A stretch of DNA of 64,000 nt from Siphonodentalium dalli (GCA_032622095.1 CP136066.1:146287559-146351558), one strand, 5' to 3'; positions 1-10,238 are shown, numbered from the stretch's first letter. Made by a program: numbers and translations. Notes: generated by a model from the letters alone, not told the origin.

Positions 1-233
1 ACTGTGGTACGTGCTGTGTCCGCAGCCAAATATGTTATAACATGTCAATTGTAATACAAATAAATAGTTAAACTATACTGATTTATTCAGCGTCTCTGCA
101 CATGTCCATCGAATAGGTTACTCGTGTGTGAATACGCCCATATATACGCGGTCGCGGATTCTCGACACAATACATCCTGTCACTGAGTCGCGACCACATT
201 GGATCCATCCAGCTCTCGTTCCGCGGTTTAATT

Positions 234-364
234 GCTATAGGTCAAAGTTCTGGGGGTGCATTCCATATATAGAGTTTTGAATATTCATAAATTCCATATG
301 TGGAGCTTTTGAATATTCATGAATTCAATATATAGAATGCACCTCCAGACCTTCGACCTGTAGC
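234..364. repeat. Short foldback (MITE-like) element
   Basis: Arms of about 39 bp (234-272 and 326-364) are inverted copies of each other with a handful of mismatches; both carry GGTGCATTCYATATAT. Between them lie two direct copies of TTTTGAATATTCATRAATTC. No clear target-site duplication is visible, so it is called a foldback rather than a classified transposon. Confidence 0.75.
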
Positions 365-740
365 ACGTAAAGACACAAGCGGCGTTCCCTGTGGGTGTAG
401 GTGTTAAAATAGTTACATCCACCAAAACCGCCATAAGAATATTATATAATAGACAGATATTATACCAATCACACATATCGCGTACATTGCATGTTATTGT
501 CAAGTTTGTACCCTTGGTTATGTAAATAAACATAAAAAAAACGTTACGGAACCGATTGTTTATATGAACATACGATTATAAACATAAATCACAAATATTA
601 TGTGTTCTTTGTAACTAGTACTACTTTGTACCATTTCCCAATGAAAAATAATTTTCGAGTAATATGAAAGTTTATTGAAAGTTATAGGAACGTGACTGTA
701 GAACCGAGGGTGATTTCCATTCCTTATTAAAAAATATTAA
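365..740. other. No recognised feature
   Basis: AT-rich DNA with no plausible coding frame, RNA gene or repeat that I can support. The preceding bases 1-233 are likewise unassigned. Confidence 0.5.
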
Positions 741-1515
741 AATTTAGGCCAAACAAAAAGGGTGTTGTATGGTGGCGCCCAAATGCACTCTTTCCAAACA
801 CCCCTTTCACCCCACCCGATCCAAAATGGCCGCCTTCCAGAGGGGTTCAAATAGGCACCCATACAAATTCTCGGTCCTCTGACCGATTTAGGTCAAACAA
901 AGGGTGTTGTATGTAAACAAAATCGGTCAAGGGGCAGATAAATGGAATGGGTGCCCCATTCGAATCCCTCTGGACGGCGGCCATTTCGCATCGGTTGGGA
1001 TGAAAGTGATGAATATTTAGATTGCCTTGGGTCCACCCTAAAACACCCTTTTTTGACCTAAATCGGTCGACGGGGCGATAAATGGCATGGGTGCCCCCTA
1101 TTTGAACACCTCTGGACGGTGGCCATTTTGGATCGGGTGGGATGAAAGTGGTGAAGATATAGATTGGCTTGGGGCCACCATACAACAACCTTTGTTTGAC
1201 CTAAATCGGTCAAGGGGCCGATAAACGGCGACTATTTTGGATCAGGTGGGATGAAAGGTGTGAATATTTATATTAGCTTGGGGGCCACCCTACACCCTAC
1301 CCGTTGTTCTACCTAAATCGGTCGAGGGGCGAGAAATGGCATGGATGCCCTATTTGAGCCACTTCGGACGGCGGCCATTTTGGATCAATGTGGGTGAAAT
1401 GGGTGAATATTTAGATTGACTTGGGGCCACCCTATACGACACCCTTTATTTGAAATAATTTGGTAAAAGGGCCGAGAAATGGCATGTGTGCCTAATTTGA
1501 ACCGCTCTGGAAAAC
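741..1515. repeat. Tandem array of ~140-bp units, first copy inverted
   Basis: Direct copies start with AATCGGTC or a variant near 921, 1061, 1204, 1316 and 1455, so the unit is about 140 bp with one shortened copy (112 bp). Each carries a form of GGCGGCCATTTTGGATC and a GGTGGGRTGAAA segment. The first unit (about 741-895) is in the opposite orientation, giving a head-to-head junction near 895-920. Open frames across this array are by-products of the repeat. Confidence 0.85.
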
Positions 1516-1688
1516 ATTTACAAGTACAGCACGAACAATGACTGCTTGTTGACGGGAGTTGTTTTAGAACCAGAAAGTTTGAGCCCCACGAAGCAAATGT
1601 GTACCATCTAAATTGGAGTGTAAATTTTTGATGTGGGCCACGTATGCGGATACCGATGTGGAGGTTCTGGGTTCATAAGCGTCCCGAT

Positions 1689-2265
1689 GCTACGATTGGT
1701 TTGTTATTACTGCAATCGCGGATCTGCTTGGTGGTACTCAACCTCTTTTTCACCCATTGGTTCGCAACTTCAGAAGTGTTCTCTTCCTGTGAAATTCTAA
1801 ATGTGTGCCCTGCATCCGGATACATATATATATGTTCTGGGTCATTATACTTTCAGAAGCTACGATTGGTTTGTTGTAACTGCATAATCACGGATCTGCT
1901 TGGTGGTACTCAACCTCTTTTTCACCCATTGGTTCGCAACTTCAGAAGTGTTCTCTTCCTCTGAAATTCTAAACGTGTGCCCTGTATGCGGATACATATA
2001 TAGATGTTCCGGGTCATTATGCTTTCAGAAGCTACGATTGGTTTGTTGTAACTGCATAATCACGGATCTGCTTGGTGGTACTCAACCTCTTTTTCACCCA
2101 TTGGTTCGCAACTTCAGAAGTGTTCTCTTCCTCTGAAATTCTAAACGTGTGCCCTGTATGCGGATACATATATAGATGTTCCGGGTCATTATGCTTTCAG
2201 AAGCTACGATTGGTTTGTTGTAACTGCATAATCACGGATCAGGCTGCTTGGTGGTGGTACCTCAT
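1689..2265 (+). repeat. 172-bp tandem repeat, about 3.4 copies
   Basis: The phrase GCTACGATTGGTTTGTT recurs at 1689, 1859, 2031 and 2203, spacing 170, 172 and 172 bp. The second and third units are almost identical, which indicates recent duplication; the fourth is cut short near 2240 by a short insertion. Repeating open frames here are artefacts of the tandem structure. Confidence 0.9.
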
Positions 2266-2860
2266 CCTTGCGATAAAAAAAATTTGGTTAGCAACTTCAG
2301 AACCCCTTTAAACTTTGGTGTAAACATATATTACACAAATTCATACCAAATTTATCTTTAATATTCCTCCATTATCCGCATTATTTATGAACACAATAGT
2401 ATACAATCGGTTATACATGTATGAACAAATCAAATTATATATATATTAGAACAATCAACATTCAAAGCCACATGGGACTACAGAAAAATCATACACGAAT
2501 AAACAGAAACAAATCTTCAAACATCGGGAAAACAATATAAGAGAAATTTAATCCGAAAGAAGAAACGTCGCTGGTCGTTTGATTCAGCCTGGTCAACCCA
2601 ACCACCCACCTTGAAGCGATGTGGGACTGAAGTTGACCACGGACTAAGCCGTACACGCAGGTCGTGCATTTTTTGCTGAATTCTAATAATGGAGAATCCA
2701 ATGAACAATTTGACGTTGTTGAGAAAGCAGAAACTCCTCCACAGTCAGTTTTAAATTCACAGGATACAAAATATTCAATACATATCAATACGTATCTTCA
2801 AAATTGAATTGGCCTTCCTCAAAAGTCCTGATGTAGCATGAATTGTGCAAAATGAAAATG
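2266..2860. other. No recognised feature
   Basis: AT-rich sequence. A minus-strand open frame at about 2489-2788 has no recognisable domain and no splice or start context, so it is not called a gene. Confidence 0.45.
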
Positions 2861-2930
2861 TTGACGGACGGACGACCGACGACAACCCATGGCAATAGCG
2901 CAGACTTTACTGTGTCAAGTTGAGCTAAAA
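2861..2930 (+). repeat. Solo terminal module of hairpin-ended element
   Basis: GGACGGACGAC, then CCATGGCAATAGC, then a degenerate hairpin ending GTCAAGTTGAGCT (2897-2926). This is the same terminal module that closes the arrays ending near 23051, 35382 and 55006, and that opens the inverted array at 29839. Here no ~162-bp units remain upstream, so it is a solo end. Confidence 0.75.
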
Positions 2931-3738
2931 CACATGGCAAATCTTGTCGTAGCTGTGCGAGTGATTTATTCAGGGTTTCCATCAGAGTGGTCGACGGGAA
3001 GTAACTCTAAGTGAATCGTGATTGTTTAGCTGCAAGCAAGTTGCAGGTTGCACTGGTGTAAAAGTTTTCCATAGGTCTCAGTGCAAACGTTTTAGCATAT
3101 ACTGTTTACAAAATTTTCTTTAAATCTGAAAAATTAACATTTGCGGAAACTTTTCATGCAAAAAAAAAAACATGTCCGTCTAGCAGGGAATTTGTCTTTA
3201 AATCTTTTGTTTACGTAACAAGTGTCAGAACAGGACTAAAAATAATGTCATATTTTAGACCACACCACAAAATTAAAATTCACTACACAGGGTTAATTCC
3301 TGTGCCATTTTACCTATGGGAAATCACAGGGAAGAGGTGTGATGATTATTTTTATAAAAAACAAAAACACACACACACAAGGCTATTGTCCAATCAGGGC
3401 CCAGTGTCTATTTTATTCTCTCCCATATCTCTCCGCATCCGCTAGATGTCACTCCCAAACATATTTATACCAGTGTTACCTACATACCAGGAAGCAATAA
3501 TCTGAATTCATAAAATTATTTATTATATGCCCTACCTAATTTGACATAAGACGTGACTGTGATGTGTGAGTGCCTATATGTGATGCATTTTATACATTGT
3601 ATATGATATTATGGAGTGTTCATATATTGCTTCAAATGTGCTTGATTCAGTGAGCGTGAACAAATTCTCATTTCTTATCGAAATGGCAATGTGTCGATCA
3701 GAATGGCACAACGGTCCAGATATTCGCCCATGTCGGGG
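2931..3738. other. No recognised feature
   Basis: AT-rich spacer with short A runs and a (CA)n tract near 3366-3380. No gene could be supported. Confidence 0.45.
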
Positions 3739-3960
3739 TAAGAACACGTGCCAACCTCGTCGAGCACAGACTGTGATGATCTTATCCACGACCTAACCAC
3801 CTCGGCTATAGAGGTCATCATTAAAAAGGAAGCCCTTTCGCCGAGAGCTGGGAAGCCTATCAGTCTGAACATGGGTTCGAATATTTACATAGAACGGATC
3901 TGTCATTATATCGGAACGGCACAACGCAATTCGTCCGAAATTGTATCTGTGACCATATGA
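3739..3960 (+). other. Unrecognised short open frame
   Basis: A frame opening after a TAA stop near 3739 runs to the stop at 3958-3960. Its first half, rich in Ser, Asp, Glu and Lys with a segment reading IIKKEALSP, has a protein-like composition, but there is no nearby ATG and no family is recognised. It could be a decayed exon. The second half overlaps a locally duplicated block. Confidence 0.2.
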
Positions 3961-4178
3961 TCTCAGTTGAATGACATCTAAATTTGCACATCCGATTGAA
4001 ACATGGCCGTTGTTTATGTTTGTTTAGTTAGAGTTTAACGTCGGTTTAGCCGCTGTGTCATATATCAGTCTGAACATGGGTTCGAATATTTACATAGAAC
4101 GGATCTGTCATTATATTGGAACAACACAACGCAGTTTAGAGTTTAACGTCGGTTTAGACGCTGTGTCATATATTTCGA
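3851..4178 (+). repeat. Local imperfect duplication
   Basis: Two modules are each present twice. TATCAGTCTGAACATGGGTT and its following ~50 bp occur at about 3857 and 4064. TTTAACGTCGGTTTAG plus GCTGTGTCATATAT occurs at about 4034 and 4140. The copies differ by a few bases. Confidence 0.8.
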
Positions 4179-6520
4179 TGAAAATACAGCACTGTTGAGC
4201 ATTAGTCCGCGGGCCAATTATCATAGTTAAGAAGTTGACTGCACCCCCCTCCAACAAAGGTTTTTATATATCAAATTAAAGGTCATTAAACGACGCATCC
4301 GATTTTGCTTGTTGCCCGCTTCAAAATATATTTTTTCAGTGAAAAAAACTCCTACCCCTTAATAAAATAAAAATTTCATCGAGTACAAGTGTCAGCGTAT
4401 AAAAATATGACTGCGGTTATAAAGTGAATAAGACATTGTTTATATTAATTACAGATCACCATAAAACAACATGAGATACAACACTGGGCCAATGTATAAG
4501 TTAGTTCGAAAAAATTGCGATAAATATCTTGAAATTGCGAAAAATTACTTGAATTTTGAAAAATAGTGTCACATACAATTGGCTATAACTTGTGAAACAC
4601 ATGGGCTATTGGCGCGCAACATATCTCAAAAATTGTCACAAAGACCTAGCAAAACAATTTGGATGATGGACTGATAATTATATTTCTGTGAAAATGCGCT
4701 GTGGGCATAAACTTAACCCCACCCCCTAAAATATAATTTTCTCAGAAAAATGAATTGCATAGTTCACACTTAGAATGCCGCACGCAAAGGATGCTTTAGG
4801 GACATAAAACAACCTTGTCCGAACATGTTTTAAGATGAAAATTTTGGGAAAAAATGGTGAAAAATGTAATTTTTTACCAATTTCTCAAAATTTTACAACA
4901 TTGTGATTAAATTTTGACAGGGGTATGGAAAAGTCACCGTGGATACTGGGCCAGAAAATGGAAATCCATAAAACCTCACATGATCACTTTTTTGTCAACT
5001 ATTTCATATTTTTTAAATTTGTATTTGAATTTTTGTACAAAGCCGATTGTATATATATATTTCAACTGGTCACATATGGCTAGCAGATGCTGATGAGTGA
5101 GACTTACGTTTTACTGGGAGGTTTTTTCTTATTTTGTGGCGCATTTTGTGACACCAGACACAATTGACGATATATACAGCATCGGACACTTCGTATTTGA
5201 TAATTGTGTTAAGATGGCACCCAAAACGGCACCAACATCGAATATTTTCAAACTTACAGACACAAATTAAACTGGGTTCGTCATATGGGGATAAGGGAAT
5301 TGTTCATTAAGAAATTCATTCACTGGTGCTCCTCAACAAACTAAAGAACTCTTATATATTGTACCAACTCATTTATTGTGATGAATAATTGATTGACGAA
5401 AAGGCCCAATAAATCTGCTCATCATCAGTGTAGCCAGTTAAGTCAAAATGGCACAACTTCGGTTATTCCATGCAGATATCCTCACATTTCATATACCAGT
5501 ACATCCTGACATGTCGGCGGCCAAATAACAATTCGCATGAATCATTGTAGCCAATTGCAAATCGCAATAGTTCTAAAACTGCATTTGGATAGGGATGAAG
5601 TGTCATCAACGCGTTGGTGATGCGTAGGGCTTCCGGATCCCTCAAGCAACGCCCATGCGATGGCCCTCAATGAAAACCAAACCCATATAATCCCATGCAC
5701 CCATATATCTCATGCACGGTAACTATGCTGTATACACCAGTACTTCTGTTGCGGGGTCATTTTAGCCAGACCTATTTTCAACCTTGAGGGAGACAAGCAT
5801 AACTCCCATGGCTTGATTATATATTAGCGGCGGGAGATGGACCGGGCCACACGGGGCGATCCGATACACTCTATGTCAAAAGGTGCAGTACTTCAGGATT
5901 TTAAGAAAATATTTGACTCTGTTTAGCTGTTATGTTTCTGCCCAACTTGTGGGCATATATTCTTGGTCAACTGAAATAATTTGGGTTTGTTAACAATCCG
6001 AAGATTATAATAGCAGCATGGTGTTGATATATGCTATGAACCCGACGGGCATGACAGAGACAATGAGAGTGGACTGGTCGATTATGAATATGCCTGAATC
6101 TTGCTTCATCATTGGTTATAGATTAGTTTTTTATGCATGTGCATCTGGGTGCTGACTATTCCCTCTCTGCGTAGGGGGTAACATTATTTACATGAAACTC
6201 AAACGGACATATAGGTAAAGGGATATACTTTAGGGACACCTCATGTCACTCTGCCTAGTGTTGTTATCGTATACCATAAACATGTATCTCGTCCACTATA
6301 GATAGTTTGCACGAAAAAAGTGTTGCTTAAGAAGTCTGTATTTTTGTTATTCTTGTTTAACAACAGGAGAATATTTATCGCAATTCGTGGACTTGTCATA
6401 TAAAGCACATACAAATTCTTGACAGGATGCAAGTAGATCATCATCGATATTAGTAGAGTATTTGCGTGTAATATCTTTTGTTATAGGCCAACTATTTTTG
6501 TTCAAACAAATTTTAAATTT
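4179..6520. other. Long AT-rich stretch without a recognised gene
   Basis: About 2.3 kb with no supported gene or RNA. The only protein-like frame is on the minus strand at about 5463-5645 (around 60 codons, no ATG at its start, no splice context, no recognised domain). The rest is low-complexity AT-rich DNA. Confidence 0.45.
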
Positions 6521-6523
6521 TTT

Positions 6524-7636
6524 CATGAAACTCTGTTAATTTTATTAATCGATGTTTAGAAATAGCTTTATACCAATTATATGTGTATGGACTGGTCCGA
6601 GTCGCTGTAATCTTGGTCATTGTCACTATCGGTATGAATGCATACATTCCAGTGTTTATCAATCAGACGCAGTCCATACTCATATAATTGTCTCCACAAT
6701 ACCTGAAATAATTTGACACCATTACTCTTACATAAATAATAAAGAGCGTTTATTCTTTACTTCTCTATCCCGATGAAGTTATTGAGTATATGACAGGTGT
6801 GCATTATCGCGAATTATAAATTATTGAGATGTTGTACTATTTTGAATCACGAGCGGACGAAGAGTGTGATGCGAAATTACAACCCCAGAATGAACTGACA
6901 TATTCGATGGAACAAATTTTCAAGTATGTACACACACATAATCACACGCGTCAATAGGGTAACACTGTATAGGTCGAAAAGAGGGACACCTTGGATAAAT
7001 TGACCAAATGACTACTATTATATCTGTTGACAGCTATGTGTGTTTCGACTCGTTCAATTAAGTTATCGATAGCTTGTCTGAACATCATTAGTTGTTTAAC
7101 GGGTTATGATCACGTAAGGTTGATAAACTGTGTCATTGTTAGCATTAACGCGATAATTAGTTATAAAAAATATGCATACATAATACGTACAGGTGGTAAG
7201 ACACTCAATAATAGAAGTTGCCTTTGTGTTGTTGTTATAACAACATTACGTAATAACCACTTATCGACCTATTCATACTTACGCTCATAGATATTTGTAT
7301 ACCATAACTCCAGAACATAGTAAGCACCGATGAGGCAACATTATATGACTGCTATTGTATCATTTGACAGCTGTGAGTGTTTCGACTCGTTTGATATTAG
7401 CTCTCGCTCGCGTATGAAACTCTGCTAATTTTATTAATCGATGTTTAGAAATAGCTCTATACCAATTGCATGTGTGTAGCTGTTCACATTAGATTTTTTA
7501 GGTAATTATTCTCGAAAATGCCAGAGTGTTCAGACACGTTCGATGTTTAGAAATAGCTTTATACCAATTATATGTGTATGGACTGGTTCGAGTCGCTGTA
7601 ATTTTGGACATTGACACTATAGGTATGAATGCATAC
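6524..7636 (+). repeat. Region of diverged direct repeats
   Basis: The block CGATGTTTAGAAATAGC with its flank occurs near 6551, 7440 and 7540; the first and third copies also share the following ~85 bp up to TATGAATGCATAC. A second module, TTGACAGCTRTGWGTGTTTCGACTCGTT, occurs near 7027 and 7368. The layout suggests repeated local duplication beside the gene block at 8.1-11.7 kb. No coding frame is convincing. Confidence 0.75.
6791..6817 (-). repeat. Copy of the 5' end of the 8823 C2H2 gene
   Basis: A 27-bp segment matches 8810-8836 at 25 of 27 positions and contains, on the minus strand, ATTCGCGATAATGCAC, which is the start-codon context of the C2H2 gene at 8823. Downstream the two copies diverge at once and no zinc finger follows here, so this is either a decayed duplicate start or a shared promoter-like element. 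Confidence 0.6.
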
Positions 7637-7637
7637 T

Positions 7638-7832
7638 TCAAAAATTTCAAAAATTTCAAAAACTTTCAAAAATTTCAAAAATTTCAAAAATTTCAAAAAC
7701 TTCAAAAACTTCAAAAATTTCAAAAATTTCAAAAACTTAAAAAATTTCAAAAACTTCAAAAACTTCAAAAATTTAAAAAACTTCAAATATTTCAAAAATT
7801 TCAAAAAATTTCAAAAACTTCAAAAATTTCAA
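7638..7832. repeat. Minisatellite of WTTCAAAAA units
   Basis: About twenty 9-10 bp units alternating TTTCAAAAA and CTTCAAAAA. Because the unit length is close to a multiple of three, both strands stay open and give FKN/FQK-type or FLK-type low-complexity peptides. These are not considered genes. Confidence 0.95.
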
Positions 7833-7921
7833 TATAATGGTGGACCATACACTCACGATGTGACAACATATACAGACATAGGCATAGTGTTATACAGTCT
7901 TCTATGTACCAACGCTATGAC

Positions 7922-8115
7922 ATAATTAAAGGGGGATAATGCACGCATGGTGTGGAATGTTAAAGTGACACGATGTAAGGGACGTTATGTAATATTGGTG
8001 TGTGAATATTAAAGGAGCACAATGAGCTCTAAAGGGACACACGGCACTCATTTTGAATGAATGTTAAAGAAACACAATACACACGCAGTGGGTGAAAGTT
8101 AAAATGACACAGAAC
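7922..8115 (+). repeat. Degenerate ~40-bp tandem repeat
   Basis: Five or six loose copies of TTAAAGNGACACAATG separated by GTGTG-rich spacers, just beyond the 3' end of the minus-strand gene block. It may be the eroded edge of the element that carries those genes. Confidence 0.55.
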
Positions 8116-8127
8116 AATATTTAAACT

Positions 8128-8505
8128 TCAAATTTTAGGGCTCTTAATGTACCATTTATGTATCGTTTCTCGCTCTACAATCTCCCCTCCCCACTTATAG
8201 ATATATAACGAAGACGAGAATAACATGTTGATGAAGTTTATTGAAATTGAATCATTGTCTGAATCTTCGACCGTTAGAGTTATTTCTAAGAGTTTCTTGA
8301 ATTTTCTCATCGCTTCATCTGCAGCCCATTCATTATTATATCCGTGTTTGGTCAGTTTGACCATTTTCTTCATGATCATGTTATGTATGGGTGATGTTTT
8401 CAATCGATACTGGTATTCTATTAATCGTCTATAACTTTTGAGAAAGAGAGCAAACTCTGTGTCGATGGTAGCCTCTTTTCCCGACATGCTCTCATCTCCC
8501 GACAT
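8128..8505 (-). CDS. C-terminal part of broken C2H2 protein
   Basis: A 125-codon frame in exactly the same frame as the C2H2 frame ending at 8509, separated only by a TAG stop and one codon before an ATG. It reads as the natural continuation: a duplicated SMSG peptide, then a helical basic region (about residues 15-100 of this part) containing YNNEWAADEAMRKFKKLLE and ending in an acidic patch; the last ~25 residues look poorly conserved. No family is recognised. It could be re-initiated from its own ATG at 8505, but a single ancestral gene with a nonsense mutation is the simpler reading. Confidence 0.5.
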   Translation of the reverse strand: MSGDESMSGKEATIDTEFALFLKSYRRLIEYQYRLKTSPIHNMIMKKMVKLTKHGYNNEWAADEAMRKFKKLLEITLTVEDSDNDSISINFINMLFSSSLYIYKWGGEIVERETIHKWYIKSPKI

Positions 8506-8508
8506 GCT

Positions 8509-8823
8509 CTATTCTCCTTTCGCATCATTGGTGATGCGTTTCATCATACTTTTGAATGTGTCCATCTCGTTGACACATCGCGTAGCTTTCTTAAGACCGA
8601 ATACCGTTCTACTACCGACGACATTATCATCTTCTGAATCTGACGAAGCGGTTCTAGATTCAGTTGAAGATGAACGGGGAACGATATCAGATTCTAGGTC
8701 ATCGGTATCTTCTCCGAAGAAATCTGTTTTTGTCTCGGACATAACTCCGTGTTTAATCTGTTTATGTCTTTGTAGATTGTAGTTCGTCGATAAAATATTT
8801 CCGCATAAATGACACCTGTGCAT
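8509..8823 (-). CDS. C2H2 zinc-finger protein, N-terminal part
   Basis: The frame starts at an ATG 28 bp downstream of a TATAAGAG box and encodes 104 residues. Residues 4-25 form one classical finger, C-x2-C-x12-H-x4-H (CHLC ... H-KQIK-H). A Ser/Asp/Glu-rich acidic stretch follows (about residues 28-70), then a short basic region. One finger plus an acidic linker suggests a small DNA- or protein-binding regulator, but the role is not known. The frame ends at an in-frame TAG (8509-8511) and continues open after it. It overlaps the preceding gene (8762-9004) by 62 bp in another frame, a compact viral style of packing. Confidence 0.6.
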   Translation of the reverse strand: MHRCHLCGNILSTNYNLQRHKQIKHGVMSETKTDFFGEDTDDLESDIVPRSSSTESRTASSDSEDDNVVGSRTVFGLKKATRCVNEMDTFKSMMKRITNDAKGE

Positions 8824-9004
8824 TATCGCGAATTATTTGAAGAACGATCACTCTTATAAGTAGCGATAAAAAGAGAGAATATGGTGTGGCATACAACCGT
8901 CGCGTTAAGAGTACGTTCGTCCCGGGTCTAGGGTATAGATCTTTGACCACCGGTGATTCAATTAATGCCAATTTATCAGTATGGTACTCTATGTATTCAT
9001 TCAT
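8762..9004 (-). CDS. Small unknown protein of the minus-strand block
   Basis: An 80-codon frame whose ATG is only 7 bp after the stop of the 9012-9335 gene. The first ~45 residues (MNEYIEYHTDKLALIESP, then a basic TRRL segment) look protein-like; the last third overlaps the TATA box and start of the C2H2 gene and is hydrophobic, so the real protein may be shorter or the frame may have shifted. No family recognised. Confidence 0.4.
   Translation of the reverse strand: MNEYIEYHTDKLALIESPVVKDLYPRPGTNVLLTRRLYATPYSLFLSLLIRVIVLQIIRDNAQVSFMRKYFIDELQSTKT
8851..8860 (-). promoter_or_regulatory. TATA-like box of the C2H2 gene
   Basis: On the minus strand CTTATAAGAG lies about 28-35 bp upstream of the ATG at 8823, preceded by TTTATCGCTA. 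The same TATAAGAG with a GCGATAAA neighbour occurs at 9399-9407 before the next gene upstream in the block. The spacing implies a very short leader. Confidence 0.45.
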
Positions 9005-9011
9005 GATTTGG

Positions 9012-9335
9012 CTAATCGTATGACACTTTTCTTTTCATTTTCTTCTTATTATTAGACAAACCTCCAGCTAACACTCTCTTGTTGGTTTGTTTGGACGCTT
9101 TACGTGTGTTTGTCAACTTGTTTGCTGCAACTTCGGCCTTAGCCATTTCAATCGCTTGAGCGATGGGCGTCACTACGTTAATATGTGGTTTTAGAACGTC
9201 TTCTTCACTATCACTATTTTTAGTTCGGTCAATAAAGTATCGACCCTTATTATCTGGCGTTAACTTCCCATCAAGCATGTCTCTGAAATGTTTTCTCCAC
9301 TTTTCAATATCTGCTGGAATATACGGGATCGACAT
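9012..9335 (-). CDS. Basic protein of unknown function
   Basis: ATG start, 107 residues. The N-terminal ~40 residues (MSIPYIPADIEKWRKHF, then GKL-PDNKGRYFID) look like a conserved folded segment; a short acidic NSDSEED linker follows, then a helical NVVTPIAQAIEMAKAEV segment and a Lys/Arg-rich tail of about 40 residues that would suit nucleic-acid binding or nuclear localisation. I recall similar short proteins near virus- or transposon-like genes in invertebrate genomes, but I cannot confirm this here. It sits between the PC4-like gene and the 9004 gene, all in the same direction. Confidence 0.55.
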   Translation of the reverse strand: MSIPYIPADIEKWRKHFRDMLDGKLTPDNKGRYFIDRTKNSDSEEDVLKPHINVVTPIAQAIEMAKAEVAANKLTNTRKASKQTNKRVLAGGLSNNKKKMKRKVSYD

Positions 9336-9398
9336 GTTTCTTCAAATGTAGTGTACAAGTCACTCTTTTTTCTGCATTTTATTTTAGAAAGTTTATCG

Positions 9399-9410
9399 CC
9401 TCTTATAAAA
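9399..9410 (-). promoter_or_regulatory. TATA-like box before the 9335 gene
   Basis: The minus strand reads TTTTATAAGAGGCGATAAAC about 65-72 bp upstream of the ATG at 9335. It shares TATAAGAG and GCGATAAA with the box at 8851-8860, suggesting a common promoter style within the block. Confidence 0.4.
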
Positions 9411-9516
9411 ATCAATTATCTGGATATTTATTAATCGAATCGTCGCTAGTCAGGTACAGATAATAATTATCCATATGACTATAGTTTCTAAAAAAAAAAA
9501 AATTCAAAGAGAATCA

Positions 9517-9750
9517 TTATTCTTCTTCTCGTATAGTTTTATTGATATCACTGAATATATGCTTGAAGATTGACCACTGGTTCAAATTTAACGGAATATC
9601 TATAATCGTCGGAGTGTTATTCACAACTCGCCTAATGTCTGTATAAATGTGTCCTTGATTATTACATAATGTAACAGTAATGTTTGATCGTATTGTCCAC
9701 TTTTTCACGAAAACACACGGGTGTTGTTCGTAATCATTGGGGTGTGACAT
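9517..9750 (-). CDS. PC4/p15-like ssDNA-binding protein
   Basis: The first ATG of the open frame gives 77 residues; the frame extends about 15 codons further upstream without an ATG. The layout matches the C-terminal domain of transcriptional coactivator p15 (PC4/Sub1): successive beta-strand-like segments (FVKKWTIRSNITVTLCN, HIYTDIRRVV), a T-P-T turn, then IPLNLNQWSIFKHIFSDINK, where a Trp-containing helix closes the fold. PC4 domains bind single-stranded DNA and occur in cellular coactivators and in some mobile elements and viruses. About 180 bp separate it from the 9335 gene. The assignment rests on pattern only, without alignment. Confidence 0.5.
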   Translation of the reverse strand: MSHPNDYEQHPCVFVKKWTIRSNITVTLCNNQGHIYTDIRRVVNNTPTIIDIPLNLNQWSIFKHIFSDINKTIREEE

Positions 9751-9786
9751 AATATGATCGCACGTGACACGTAGTGGAGCAACCAC

Positions 9787-10238
9787 ACAAATACATCAAA
9801 CTATCACAACAATTTTCATCTATATACGTAGTTTCCAACTGTTGCTGTGTCAGTCATGGGATTTCAAAATGTTGAATACTTTCACCAAAGTTGGAGGGGC
9901 GGATTCCGCGGAACACTACAGTACAACCACCCTGCCACCACGTATCTCGTTAAAACAACTCATACACATCCATGCCAAACTAAAGCTAGCAACTTCCCAC
10001 GTTTATATATGACAAATATAAATGTTTACATGGGCGCTATATCCCAAAATATCACTGGGGAAATCTTTCGCGCGAACAGTTTCATGCGCTAGCTAGCTAT
10101 CTAGCTCTTGTCAATAGAAAACATCTCTCGTTTGAATCCAGTCTGTATTGTTCTAGAAAATGGTCTTTAGAGAAGTCTCTTAATTACATTTAAGCGTATG
10201 TATAGTGTGGAAGGCAGCTGAATTAGCTCATTGCATGG
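9787..10238. other. Spacer within the minus-strand block
   Basis: No convincing gene. Overlapping plus-strand frames at 9764-10092 show no domain or start context. The minus strand has TATATAGATG near 9820 that could serve the PC4-like gene. Confidence 0.4.

Noticed and set aside
847-1188. Minus-strand open frame of about 113 codons
   Set aside because: It lies wholly inside the ~140-bp tandem array and its peptide repeats with the units, so it is a by-product.
1644-2311. Three overlapping plus-strand frames with near-identical peptides
   Set aside because: They are the same 172-bp repeat unit read in successive frames; there is no domain or start context.
7526-7925. Lys/Phe/Asn/Gln-repeat proteins on both strands
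   Set aside because: Produced by the WTTCAAAAA minisatellite; open frames occur on both strands at once.
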